Source of the DNA: Pseudomonadota bacterium
GTDB lineage: Bacteria; Pseudomonadota; Gammaproteobacteria; Steroidobacterales; Steroidobacteraceae
DNA: 64,000 nt
Direction: 5' to 3'
Assembly (NCBI GenBank): GCA_037200975.1
Contig: JBBCGI010000001.1
Location: 2,976,001 to 3,040,000, forward strand
Within the stretch, counting starts at the first letter, position 1; the number at the start of each line of letters is the position of its first letter. A program made the translations under genes and the position numbers. The notes under the pieces are model-generated. The model ran no database searches, was not told the origin of the DNA, and saw only the letters and a program-made list of their open reading frames with translations. Of this stretch, positions 9,216 through 17,907 are shown one piece after another.

Positions 9216-10069
9216 CGCAAGTTCTCCAGCATGATTCTCAGAGACTCGACTTCACGCACGAGATCGTCGCGGGCTGCAGTGTCTGTCACCGCCGCCACAG
9301 CGTTGAGCCGCTCGACGACAGCGTCGACGCTCTTCGAGCGTGCATCGTTGCGCGCCTCGGTGGTGGCCACCTCGTCGACTGATCGCTGCCGCAATACGTC
9401 GGCCAGCCGCAAGACGGTCGCTCCTGTCTGCGTATTCTCCGAGAAGTTGCTGATCGTTCCGATGACCGTGTCCGGGTCCGACGACAGCACGAAGATCAAC
9501 TTTTCGCCGGCGTGCCGAAGCACGAGATTCGCACCGGGGTCATATTCAATTTCGAACGCGCCGTCTGGCAACGCCACTTCGTCTCCGGCCGTGGCGCGTA
9601 CGCGCCGCTCGGCGGCCAGCCAACCTTGGATTACCGCGGGATCCGCCTTCGGATCTGCTGCGGCTTCGAGATAACCTTGCTTCGTCGCGAGAATTTTCTC
9701 GTTGATCTTGGTCTTGATGTCTTCCTCGACCTTGCGTGCGGCGGATGCGCCGGTGCTGCTCGCGTCGCCCCAGAGGCTGTCGATGGCGGTCGCAGGAAAC
9801 CAGCCCGAGCGGAACCCGGCATCTCCGAGGTCTGTCTTTCCGACCACCCGGATGCGGAAGTAATTGACGTTTTCGTCGCTGGGAACCGCGAGGAAATGAG
9901 TCTCCTCCAGGCGCGTCGACCCCAACGAGCAACCACCGAGCGTTGCACCAACGAGCAAGCACGCGAGAGGCGCCCCTCGTATACACAGGCGGCGGAACTG
10001 GCTCTGGTTCCGCGAGCTCGTGTGCACGTGGCTGTCTTTAATCCGCAAACTTTTGATAGCGGCGATCAC
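9212..10069 (-). CDS. Predicted lipoprotein, first gene of the envelope operon
   Basis: This protein of up to 285 residues has a basic then hydrophobic N-terminus that ends in the lipobox L-G-G-C (Cys at about residue 47 from the GTG at 10069). A later GTG about 15 codons in would give a more usual signal-peptide length. The mature part shows beta-rich sequence followed by a helical tail of about 60 residues with heptad character. I do not recognise the family. It is the promoter-proximal gene of the minus-strand run and overlaps the next gene by 4 bp. Confidence 0.78.
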   Translation of the reverse strand: MIAAIKSLRIKDSHVHTSSRNQSQFRRLCIRGAPLACLLVGATLGGCSLGSTRLEETHFLAVPSDENVNYFRIRVVGKTDLGDAGFRSGWFPATAIDSLWGDASSTGASAARKVEEDIKTKINEKILATKQGYLEAAADPKADPAVIQGWLAAERRVRATAGDEVALPDGAFEIEYDPGANLVLRHAGEKLIFVLSSDPDTVIGTISNFSENTQTGATVLRLADVLRQRSVDEVATTEARNDARSKSVDAVVERLNAVAAVTDTAARDDLVREVESLRIMLENLR

Positions 10070-10465
10070 AAAACGCTCCCTTCACGTCTGACTAGAGCCA
10101 TTTCTTGTTAGCGTCGACTGAATGGCTGTCTTTTATTGCCAGGCTCACTGCGAAGCACGTCGGCGCGGGCAGCGACTTCAAAATCCTTGAATGCCAAGGG
10201 CTTGGTGATTTGCACCACTGGCCTGGATAGCACCATCGACATGTTTGCCTGCCTTGATTCTTATTTTTATGCGCCTAGGTCGGCGCAGGCTCTTCGGGTC
10301 CTACCTATACACGTGTCACGTAGGGTCGATTTCTCTCACCTCCGGCAAAAAAACTTTGTTGCCGCGTCCGTGCGGAGAGTTAGGCCCTAACTTGTTGCAG
10401 TGCGCAGGGTTCTATTTGCACCGAGTTGGCGCAAAGCAACCGATGCTGAACTTTGGGAAGCCGTA
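10070..10465. other. Intergenic region upstream of the envelope operon
   Basis: These 396 bp hold no convincing gene. G+C is lower than in the flanks. A 7-bp inverted repeat AGTTAGG/CCTAACT with a 1-bp spacer lies at 10378-10392. The promoter for the minus-strand operon starting at 10069 should be here, but I could not assign -10 and -35 boxes with confidence. Groel remnant copy 2 begins at the far edge. Confidence 0.5.
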
Positions 10466-10850
10466 GTGAAGGTCCTCGAGAAGCTCGAAGGTGCGAACGA
10501 AGACCAGACGGTCGGAATTCGTATTCTGGCGTAGCTGATTTACCGCTGCGTCAGATCGTCGAGAACGCGGGTGAAGATGCCGCGGTGGTCCTGAACGCTG
10601 TCAACGCGGACAAGGGCGCCCATGGCTACAACGCGGGCACTGACGAGTACGGCGACATGCTGGAGAAGAGGCATCCTCGACGCGGCGAATGTCATGCGTC
10701 TGGCGCTGCAGAAGGCCGCGTCGGTTGCGGATCTGTTGCTCACGACGGAAGTCATGATCGCGGAAGCGCAGAAGGATGTTGAGCACGCGCATGGTGGCGG
10801 AGCCCTGGGTGGAATGGACGGGATGCGCGGGATAGATGTGCAAGGAGCGG
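10466..10850 (+). pseudogene. groEL 3' remnant, copy 2 (stop codon and frameshift)
   Basis: The decayed reading frame begins like Gro[19 protein letters not shown]. It meets an in-frame TAG where the usual R-A-L-E-E-P block should be, then resumes as [17 protein letters not shown] and Y-G-D-M-L-E-K. After a frame change it continues as G-I-L-D-A-A-N-V then [17 protein letters not shown] and a Gly/Met-rich tail. The order and spacing follow the C-terminal 130 or so residues of the chaperonin. It cannot make a working protein. A strong terminator follows at 10896-10929. Confidence 0.88.
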
Positions 10851-10895
10851 GAAGGCTCTTTACTGTCCGACGTTCAGACGTCGACTGGTAGATAG

Positions 10896-10929
10896 AAAAA
10901 CCCCCGCCGGGTAAACGGCGGGGGTTTTT
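10896..10929. terminator. Strong bidirectional rho-independent terminator
   Basis: A perfect 14-bp stem (10896-10909 with 10916-10929) has a 6-base loop. It carries As on the 5' side and Ts on the 3' side, so it can stop transcription from both directions. It follows groEL remnant copy 2 on the plus strand and lies beyond the 3' end of the minus-strand PEP-CTERM gene. A TAGATAG heptamer sits immediately before it at 10889-10895. Confidence 0.9.
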
Positions 10930-11001
10930 CGTTTAAAAAGAGTAGCGTTTCGGATCACGCCGTCGCCGCCACAACCTGGGCAGCGACGCTGATCTAGCGC
11001 T

Positions 11002-11811
11002 CTATCGCAGGCGCCGATTTGCGCCGCGCAGTCTGCGGGAGAACATCAGCATGAACATCCCGCCGAACATCAATGCGAGCGTGGAGGGTTCGGGAACCGA
11101 AACTGATCCGCCGCCGCCACCAGTACCACCACCATTGCCGCCGCTGCCACCGCAGCCCGCGCACGTACCGCCACTGAAGCTGAATCCATAGTCAGTCGTG
11201 GAAGAAAACGGACCGGCAAGGCTGTTGGAATTGCTGCCAAGCTGGACGACTTGAGTCCCGCCGCCCGGCGTGCCATCTACGCCAAACGCGTCGCTACCGT
11301 AGCCAAACAGCAAATCGAAATTTCCGGCGCCGCGGTCGAGGAGCAGCAGCTCGGCGAGTACCGCGCTGCTCGTGGAATCAGAGGCTTCCCAGATGAACCG
11401 ATACGCGGCGGCGGCATCACCGGCGGCATAGGGAGCTGAGCTGTCGACCAGGCCGGAGCCTCGCAACGTATTGCCACCGACTGCCAACGGGGCAAAAAAC
11501 GCCGCTACGTAATCACCCGAAGGCGTGTCGCTGGCGCCGCAGCCACTCCCGGACGCGACGAAGGCCACGAAGCCGTTGGCATTCATGCAATAGTCGTAAA
11601 GCTGCGCGCCGGAGCCGAAATTCAACTGAAAGCTGATGGTTCCGCCGCCGACTCCAAAGCTCGTGTCGGCAAAAGCAAAATTCTCGCCGGTGGTGTCAAA
11701 GCTCAAACCGTCAAAGTCGACCTTCACTTGCCGCGCCTGCGCGGTTTGAAACAGTCCCGCCGCCAATATCGCGAGCAGCGCGAAGCAAGAGGTCCGATTC
11801 GGCAGTCCCAT
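11002..11811 (-). CDS. PEP-CTERM sorting domain protein
   Basis: This 269-residue secreted protein has a signal peptide (about 1-26), a beta-rich body, a Gly-rich linker and a classical PEP-CTERM tail of V-P-E-P-S-T, one hydrophobic helix and an Arg-rich end. Proteins with this tail are processed by an exosortase and attached to the cell surface or exopolysaccharide. No exosortase gene lies in this window. The ATG at 11811 is chosen because GGAG lies about 7 bases upstream; ATG at 11817 and an upstream in-frame start at 11868 are alternatives. The function of the body domain is not recognised. Confidence 0.88.
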   Translation of the reverse strand: MGLPNRTSCFALLAILAAGLFQTAQARQVKVDFDGLSFDTTGENFAFADTSFGVGGGTISFQLNFGSGAQLYDYCMNANGFVAFVASGSGCGASDTPSGDYVAAFFAPLAVGGNTLRGSGLVDSSAPYAAGDAAAAYRFIWEASDSTSSAVLAELLLLDRGAGNFDLLFGYGSDAFGVDGTPGGGTQVVQLGSNSNSLAGPFSSTTDYGFSFSGGTCAGCGGSGGNGGGTGGGGGSVSVPEPSTLALMFGGMFMLMFSRRLRGANRRLR

Positions 11812-12037
11812 GGTCATTCTCCGACAGCGATGAAATATGTCGTCAACGTCAGCCTGCGGGGGCGTCACGCCTTGGATAAAGCAAGAAACGTGCCCTAGTC
11901 GTTTCCCGGTACTCAGAACAATGTGTTATCGGCGCGATCTGACTCGCTCACGCTGCCGTGGCGCGCGGGATGTAAGAAATCCCGCCACTGCCTTTCGAGA
12001 AGACCCAAGCCTGATCAGGCTCTGTTAGGCGCAAGCC
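11812..12037. other. Intergenic region, promoter side of the PEP-CTERM gene
   Basis: No gene is seen between the PEP-CTERM start and the STAND gene stop. The stretch presumably holds the PEP-CTERM promoter; no clear operator or hairpin was found. Confidence 0.3.
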
Positions 12038-15000
12038 TCAGGGCTGTTTAACCGGCGCTGCGGACTCGGCATACCGACGTGCCTGCGTTTCCCGACCCCA
12101 CTTGGAATACAAGCGGTGCAGGCGGTAAGCGCTTTGTCTGGCGTACAGACTACGTTCTCCGAATCGATGAAGAATGGCCGGTCGGCCGGAAAGCAGCAGT
12201 TTTTCGGCCGCGGGGAAGTTGCCGCGCTCGTACTCGAGGCTGGCCAGAATGCTGTTGAATACTGCTCTGCGCCAGGAATCCGTCGTCTGCAATGCGTCGC
12301 CGTACTGCGCTTCGAGTGCACTCTTCGATTGCGCCAACAGATCATCCGCATCCTGCAATCGACCGGTTCGCACGTACAAATCGCCGGTGTTTGCCAGCAC
12401 CTGGTCCAGCATGAAATGGTGGTGCTGGCGCGCAATCTCGAGCGCTTCGCGGAGATTGTCTTCCGCCGGGCCATATTCGCCGCGCTCGAGATGGATCATC
12501 GCCAGGCTGTTGAGGTCACTGACGAAATCATCGTGACCCGCCGGGCGCCATTTTCGATCGAGGGCGAGTGCCGCATTCATATGAGCGTCCGCGCTTACGA
12601 GGTCATCGCGCAGCAATGCAACCCGGCCGAGATTGTTCAGCACGGGTGAAACCACAGGATGGTTTTCGCCAAAGACGATTTTCTCGATCTTCAAAGTGCT
12701 CATCCACGCTTCATAGGCGAGGTCGAATTTTCCTTCCTGGTAGAACAGCGAGCCCAGGTTGTTGAGGCTTTCCGCCGTCTTGGCATGACGCTCACCGAAC
12801 ACGTTTCGACGCACGGCCAGTGCGCGCTGCCATACCGGTTCGGCCTCCGCGTAACGTCCCTCGAAATACAGGAACCATCCCATTGCGTTGAGCGACCGTG
12901 CGGTGTCGGCGTGGTTCTCGCCGTGCAGCTTGATGTCGACGGCCAACGCCTGCCGGTAAAGCGGCTCAGCTTCGAGCGGTCGTTCCAGTGCGTATAAATT
13001 GTCGGCCAGGCCCGTCATCGCCTCGGTCACGGCCGGGTCGAGATCGCCGTGGAGTTGCCGCGCTTCGGTCAGCGCCTTGCGATACAGAAGTTCGGCTTCC
13101 TTGTAATCACCATCGACGCCGCGGTTGGCGCCAAGCGCAAGATCGGCGGCCAGGATGTCGCGCGGCACGCCGCTTTTTTTCGCGGCACCCGCGGCTTCGC
13201 GCAGCAGCTCCTGCGCCTTGGGATACAGCCCGAGTCCGTTATAAGCCTGCCCCATGGCGCGCAGTAGATTGGCCCGCACCGCGTCTTCGCCGGAGAGACC
13301 GTGCTCCATCTCCGTCACGCCGCGATCCAGAATCTCGCGCACCGTCACGCTTTCGCCGCGATTTTCTTCGGGATCGGCGATGGCGAACAGATTCACCATG
13401 AAGTCGGTGGTGCGTTGCGCCGTGGTCGCCTGCGTGCGGGCGAGTCCGGATTGACGATTGGCTAGATAGGCAGCGGCGCTGGCAATGATCGTGAGAACCG
13501 CCAACGACGCGATCGCGCCTGCACGCAGGCGGGCGAAACGCTGTGCGCGACGGATCGAGGCGTTCACCAGATCGGATTCAGGTCCCGACAGCCGCACGCC
13601 GTCGGCGATCAGACCACGCGCCTCGGCGATGGGCTTGCCGCGGGCGAGCAGAAAGTCCGGTGAGCGGCCTTCCTTCTCCCAGGTGCTGACCGCGGCGCTG
13701 ACGCGCGCGTGGATCTGCAGGTTCTCGCGATTACGTTCGCGCCAATCAGAAAGCCGCGGCCAGAATTCCAGCAGTGCCTCGTGCGCCAACGACACCACCG
13801 CAGCGCCCTGCGCATCCGAGCCGCTGATCAGCAGCCTTGCACCCAGCAGCGCATCCACCATCTCGTTGGCGCCCGCCGTGACGAACGCGCTGCGCGGCGC
13901 GGTCCGGCGCAGCACCTTGTTTTCATCGTCGATTCCGAGCGTCACCAGCTCGCCGAACACGGTGGGCAATGCGGACTGCGCGTCGCTGCTGACCTCCGCC
14001 ACCACCTGCTCGGCGCGTTGCGCCAATGCGCCCTCGACTCTTCCCAGATCTTCGAAGGCGCGAAACGTGAGCACATCTTCCGAGCTGCGGTGCTTGTACA
14101 GCTCCTCGAGCAGGAACTCGAGCAACGGCAGCGCCGCGGCGTTCTTCGCCGCGGCATCGCGGATCACGTCGTCCAGTCGTTCACCCGTGTGCTCACGTAC
14201 CTCGAACCGAAGACCGGCGGCGGTCGCCGGGAAACGGATGATCTGGCCGATTTCGCGCGTCGCCGGCGGCAGCAGGTCGAAGTGGCCATCGCCCTGCTTC
14301 AAATCCATGAGCGCAGGTAGTTCGGCCAGCCGCGGATAGGCATCGCTGCGCAGCGTTGCCAGCACGCAGACGCGGCCGCTGCCGGCCAGAGCCGCCAGCA
14401 ACGCGACGAACCGGCGGCGGTCGGCATCGCTGATGCGCTCATCGGAGAAAATTTCCTCGAACTGATCGACGACCAGAGCCAGGTGGCAGCCACCGTCGGA
14501 TCCGTCAGGCCGCACTGGTGCGATCCTGTCGAGCGCGGCAATCACGTCCGCCGTCAGCTTGGCGCCGTCGACGACCGACGCGCCCGGCAGCGCTAAGGGC
14601 TGCTGCAGGGCACGGCTGAGCGCGCGGAGCAGGTCGCCCTGTCCATCGGAAGGACGCAGGATGGCATGGCGCCATTGACTGGCATTTCCCACGACGCCGG
14701 GTTGCAACAGCAGCGGCAGCACGCCGGCGCGCACCAGCGAGGACTTGCCGCAACCGCTGCTGCTAACAATGAGTACGAAGGCCCGGCCGTGCTCCATCTG
14801 CCGGCGGATCCGTTCCAGCACGGCCGCCACCGCCGCAGTTCGTCCGAAGAACACAGGCGCATGTTCGACCTCGAAGGGCTCCAGGCCGCGAAACGGCGAG
14901 CCGCTGCGCCAGGTGGGTGCGCTGACCCGCGAGCGGAACCCCGGCAGTAGATAGGGCTCGATGAGCTGCAGCAGATGCGCCTCGACCATCTCCTCGAAGT

Positions 15001-15514
15001 CCGCCGGCGATTCGAAGGTGTGAAACGCAGCCTTGAGGCTGCCGTCCGCATCATTGGTGAACCACTTGGCGATGAACCGGTTCAACGATTGCGATTGAGC
15101 CATCTGCTCGGCGGCTGCAGCGGGATCGGCGGACCAGGACGGCGCGGCAGATTTTCTATAGACCAACACATCGGGCTTGCCGGAGCTCCGATGCGCGTTC
15201 ATCGCGTCTTCGAATTCGAATTCGGTCCCGGAGGCGTACACCGTGCCGTCGGCGCGGCGGATGTGTTCGGGCAGCACCGTTCCGAGTCGTGACCACAGAA
15301 TCGTGATCACGATGTCGGTCTCGGAGGGCTTGGGGAGCTGCTCCTGAAAGGAGGCAGTCGCCAGCAGGGGCTGATGCTCCCAAAACACGGGTTTCAGAAG
15401 CAGCATCTCGCCGACCTGCGAGTTGATGCGGCCCATGACACGGCGCGTGATCAGGCGCTCCTCGGCAACATCGCCGGGAGACGAGATGAAAACTTGCAGG
15501 GTTCTCAGCGCCAC
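12038..15514 (-). CDS. DUF4062 - STAND NTPase - TPR protein
   Basis: In this 1158-residue protein, residues 6-95 form a DUF4062 domain (starting V-F-I-S-S-P-G-D-V-A-E-E-R). Residues 205-600 form a novel-STAND (nSTAND1) ATPase. Its P-loop at 251-258 reads S-S-S-G-C-G-K-S, so the first Gly of the Walker A is Ser; Walker B is V-V-D-Q-F-E-E at 348-354, and the L-A-H-E-A-L-L block is near 576-582. A hydrophobic helix at about 665-685 could anchor it in the inner membrane. From about 730 to the end it consists of tetratricopeptide repeats of kinesin-light-chain type. STAND ATPases act as ligand-triggered switches in signalling, cell death or phage defence, and TPRs are typical sensors. Which role applies here is unknown. 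The start is a GTG at 15514 with no obvious ribosome-binding site. Confidence 0.9.
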   Translation of the reverse strand: MALRTLQVFISSPGDVAEERLITRRVMGRINSQVGEMLLLKPVFWEHQPLLATASFQEQLPKPSETDIVITILWSRLGTVLPEHIRRADGTVYASGTEFEFEDAMNAHRSSGKPDVLVYRKSAAPSWSADPAAAAEQMAQSQSLNRFIAKWFTNDADGSLKAAFHTFESPADFEEMVEAHLLQLIEPYLLPGFRSRVSAPTWRSGSPFRGLEPFEVEHAPVFFGRTAAVAAVLERIRRQMEHGRAFVLIVSSSGCGKSSLVRAGVLPLLLQPGVVGNASQWRHAILRPSDGQGDLLRALSRALQQPLALPGASVVDGAKLTADVIAALDRIAPVRPDGSDGGCHLALVVDQFEEIFSDERISDADRRRFVALLAALAGSGRVCVLATLRSDAYPRLAELPALMDLKQGDGHFDLLPPATREIGQIIRFPATAAGLRFEVREHTGERLDDVIRDAAAKNAAALPLLEFLLEELYKHRSSEDVLTFRAFEDLGRVEGALAQRAEQVVAEVSSDAQSALPTVFGELVTLGIDDENKVLRRTAPRSAFVTAGANEMVDALLGARLLISGSDAQGAAVVSLAHEALLEFWPRLSDWRERNRENLQIHARVSAAVSTWEKEGRSPDFLLARGKPIAEARGLIADGVRLSGPESDLVNASIRRAQRFARLRAGAIASLAVLTIIASAAAYLANRQSGLARTQATTAQRTTDFMVNLFAIADPEENRGESVTVREILDRGVTEMEHGLSGEDAVRANLLRAMGQAYNGLGLYPKAQELLREAAGAAKKSGVPRDILAADLALGANRGVDGDYKEAELLYRKALTEARQLHGDLDPAVTEAMTGLADNLYALERPLEAEPLYRQALAVDIKLHGENHADTARSLNAMGWFLYFEGRYAEAEPVWQRALAVRRNVFGERHAKTAESLNNLGSLFYQEGKFDLAYEAWMSTLKIEKIVFGENHPVVSPVLNNLGRVALLRDDLVSADAHMNAALALDRKWRPAGHDDFVSDLNSLAMIHLERGEYGPAEDNLREALEIARQHHHFMLDQVLANTGDLYVRTGRLQDADDLLAQSKSALEAQYGDALQTTDSWRRAVFNSILASLEYERGNFPAAEKLLLSGRPAILHRFGERSLYARQSAYRLHRLYSKWGRETQARRYAESAAPVKQP

Positions 15515-15549
15515 AGGGGGTGGATCCTCTGCGAATCGACGCGCCCCGT

Positions 15550-15765
15550 CTAGTGAGCGGAACCGATCTCCGCGCTGAGCTTCGTGGCGAGTTTCGCGTC
15601 ATAACGATGCAGCGTGCGCGCGGTACGGCCGGCTTCCGCTGCGCGGCCCGTGAGTTGGTACGCGCGACCGAGGGCGTAGAGCTCGCTCGTGGAGTCCGCA
15701 ATGGACAGACGGGTAGGCGCGATGAGCGTCAGGGTTGGGGCGCTGCCCCCTTGCGATGATGGTGC
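15550..15765 (-). pseudogene. Possible remnant of a TPR-like protein C-terminus
   Basis: A short minus-strand frame ends at TAG 15550-15552. It reads L-Y-A-L-G-R-A-Y-Q-L-T-G-R-A-A-E-A-G followed by R-T-L-H-R-Y-D-A-K-L-A, which looks like one TPR-type helix pair and a tail. There is no start codon back to an in-frame stop in 15841-15860. It lies 35 bp ahead of the STAND gene on the same strand. It may be what is left of a gene cut off by a rearrangement; the call rests on composition only. Confidence 0.3.
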
Positions 15766-15972
15766 GCCGCACCGAGCTTTTGGTATGACACCTGTCTTGC
15801 AACCAGGCTGCCCCCTGTAGCGCCACGACTGGCTTTGGCAACAGATAGTTAGTTAGGTACGATCTACCCACCAGGCGCGCGCGGATTCACTGAAGAGGAG
15901 CGGTGGATCCTCCCGGCGCCGGGCGGCGCACCAGCGCCGGGTTGCACAGGTCAAATCGAAGGGGAGAAATAA
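15766..15972. promoter_or_regulatory. Upstream region of the haem/ricin protein gene
   Basis: This region contains a GC-rich inverted repeat around 15913-15942 and a GGGGAG ribosome-binding site about 10 bases before the ATG at 15973. No promoter boxes could be assigned with confidence. Confidence 0.35.
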
Positions 15973-17775
15973 ATGAGGATTTCAATTCGCCGCCGCGGCG
16001 TGGTCCGCGCGTGGCTGTCTTTCGCATGTTTGTCAGCTCTCGTGCCCGGTGTGTTGCTGGCGCAGAGTCCGCCGGAAACGATCACCCAGTACGTCAATGC
16101 GTGCCGCGACAACCTCGGATTCCAGGGCGTTTCCATTCCCGATCTGAATTGCTTCGCGGAGCAATTCGCGCCGCCGAGCGCCGCGGAGCCCAGAACCGAC
16201 GACTGGTTCGGGTACCTCAAGGTGAACGACAAGGTGGACCTGGCGTTCGCGTGCCGCTGGCTCCAAAGCGGCGGGAAGCAGCCATCGGCCCAGAGCGCCG
16301 AGATGATCATCCACAACCGCGAGTCCGGCAGCACCTGCTTCCTCAGCGCCAAGGAGAATGGCGGGAATTCCGTCGGCTCCCTGTTGAAATCGCCCACGGG
16401 TCCCGAGGCCACCACCTTCTGGCGCACGCCGGCCGAGGTGGACGCGAATGTGCGCTGCGTGAACTGTCATGTGAGCGGGCCGTATATCGCGACGCCGCGA
16501 ATCGCGCCGTTTCTCGCCAAGTACGGCCTGCTCAACAACGGCCATCCGACCTTCGACAACGTGAACGATCTCAACTGGAATCGGTATCACGCGATCGGCG
16601 CCACCTTCGGCCCCAGCTTCCGCAACTGGGACAATCTCATGCGCGTCAATCAAACGCGGCCGGGCTGCGCGATGAATTGCCATGTGCGCGCGGTCAATCC
16701 GCCGTCGATCAAGATCGAAGGAACGCCGGGCAACATCTTGCTGCCGGGCATCAACGAGATCCTGACGATGATTTCCACGGCAGGCGCCATGCCGCCTTTC
16801 CTGGAGACCAGCGACTACCGCTGGATCAATCGTGACAGCGCGGACCTCACCGGTGACATCGAGAAATGGTCCGAGGCGCAGAAGTCGTATCCCGACCTGC
16901 TCAGCAACTGCCCCGCGCCGGGCATTCTCGAAGCGCGCGAGATCGGCCGGACAGAAACCATCTCCACCGGCGTATTCCCGGACATCCTCACCACGTTCAA
17001 CATCAATGACGGCCTGGTCTGCGAGAACAGCAAGCAGAACGACAATCTCTGCAACAACTACCAGGTGACCTACGAGTGCACCGACGGCACGGTGACCGAA
17101 TTCAACGCCGATACGGTGGGCGGAGACGCGGGTGACGACGAGCGCCGGTCACGGCACGGCAACGTTTGCCCGAACGGTGGCATCGTGGCGAGAGTGAGTG
17201 CGCAGACAACGGTCAATGGCATCACGGTTTCAGGATACCTGCCGAAGGATCGACTGGCGCAATTCACGCCGCAGGGGCTCACCTGCAACCACGCCGATCA
17301 GGCCAACGGGCAGTGCTCTAACTACGTGGTTCGATACAAAGGATGCGTGGACGCGTACACGGCGAAGCTGCGCAGCGCCTGGTCGCCCAATCGAGTGATC
17401 ACCGCCACGGGTACGCCCAACAATTCCGAGACGCGCGCCCAACCCATCACTTCCGGCTGGAACACGCAGGACTGGATCGTCGAAGGCGTGTACAGCACGG
17501 GAGGCCTCGTGCGCATCCGCAACAAGGGCACGGACCACTACCTGCAGGTGCAGGCCAATACCGAAGGCTCCAAGGTGGTGATGTACGACATGGTGCCGGA
17601 GTGGGGCGCGCAACTGTGGTTCCCCGAGCCGGTCGCGGGCAGCAGCGATGTGCGCTTGCGAAACATCTGGACGGGTCGATATCTCACGGTGCAGGACAAC
17701 GGCAGCTATGCGGCCGTGTTGTCGCAGACGCTGAATAACAGCTGGGTCAGCCAGCGGTGGCAGATAGTTAGATAA
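15973..17775 (+). CDS. Secreted c-type haem protein with C-terminal ricin-type lectin domain
   Basis: This 600-residue protein has a signal peptide (about 1-31). A haem-attachment motif CVNCH lies at 162-166, and a second Cys-rich site CAMNCH at 232-237 has one extra residue between the cysteines (CxxxCH). That could be a non-standard haem site or a degenerate one. The first 300 residues resemble periplasmic cytochrome-like proteins. The middle (about 340-470) carries Cys-rich blocks with similar C-N-N-Y and C-S-N-Y patterns. The last 100 residues form a beta-trefoil of ricin type (Y-L-x-V-Q at two places, Q-R-W-Q-I near the end), likely to bind carbohydrate. It may be an electron-transfer or oxidase protein directed to a polysaccharide. 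The start is well supported by the GGGGAG site. Confidence 0.85.
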   Translation: MRISIRRRGVVRAWLSFACLSALVPGVLLAQSPPETITQYVNACRDNLGFQGVSIPDLNCFAEQFAPPSAAEPRTDDWFGYLKVNDKVDLAFACRWLQSGGKQPSAQSAEMIIHNRESGSTCFLSAKENGGNSVGSLLKSPTGPEATTFWRTPAEVDANVRCVNCHVSGPYIATPRIAPFLAKYGLLNNGHPTFDNVNDLNWNRYHAIGATFGPSFRNWDNLMRVNQTRPGCAMNCHVRAVNPPSIKIEGTPGNILLPGINEILTMISTAGAMPPFLETSDYRWINRDSADLTGDIEKWSEAQKSYPDLLSNCPAPGILEAREIGRTETISTGVFPDILTTFNINDGLVCENSKQNDNLCNNYQVTYECTDGTVTEFNADTVGGDAGDDERRSRHGNVCPNGGIVARVSAQTTVNGITVSGYLPKDRLAQFTPQGLTCNHADQANGQCSNYVVRYKGCVDAYTAKLRSAWSPNRVITATGTPNNSETRAQPITSGWNTQDWIVEGVYSTGGLVRIRNKGTDHYLQVQANTEGSKVVMYDMVPEWGAQLWFPEPVAGSSDVRLRNIWTGRYLTVQDNGSYAAVLSQTLNNSWVSQRWQIVR

Positions 17776-17783
17776 GCCGGGGT

Positions 17784-17817
17784 GAGGGCGTCCGCACCGG
17801 GAGGTGCGGGCGCCCTC
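17784..17817 (+). terminator. Terminator hairpin after the haem/ricin gene
   Basis: A 15-bp stem (17784-17798 with 17803-17817, one G-T wobble) and a 4-base loop lie 9 bp past the stop codon. The T-rich tail is short. Confidence 0.8.
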
Positions 17818-17907
17818 CATGAATTTTCTCGTGACCGACAGCGCCGTTGCGGCATCTTGCGCCGCGGCGTATTGCGAGGGCCCGCAGCGCTGTGCTACGT
17901 TTGTGCC

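Noticed and set aside
10136-10390. 84-codon open frame upstream of groEL remnant 2
   Set aside because: There is no ribosome-binding site, the composition is mixed, and no domain or signal peptide is visible.
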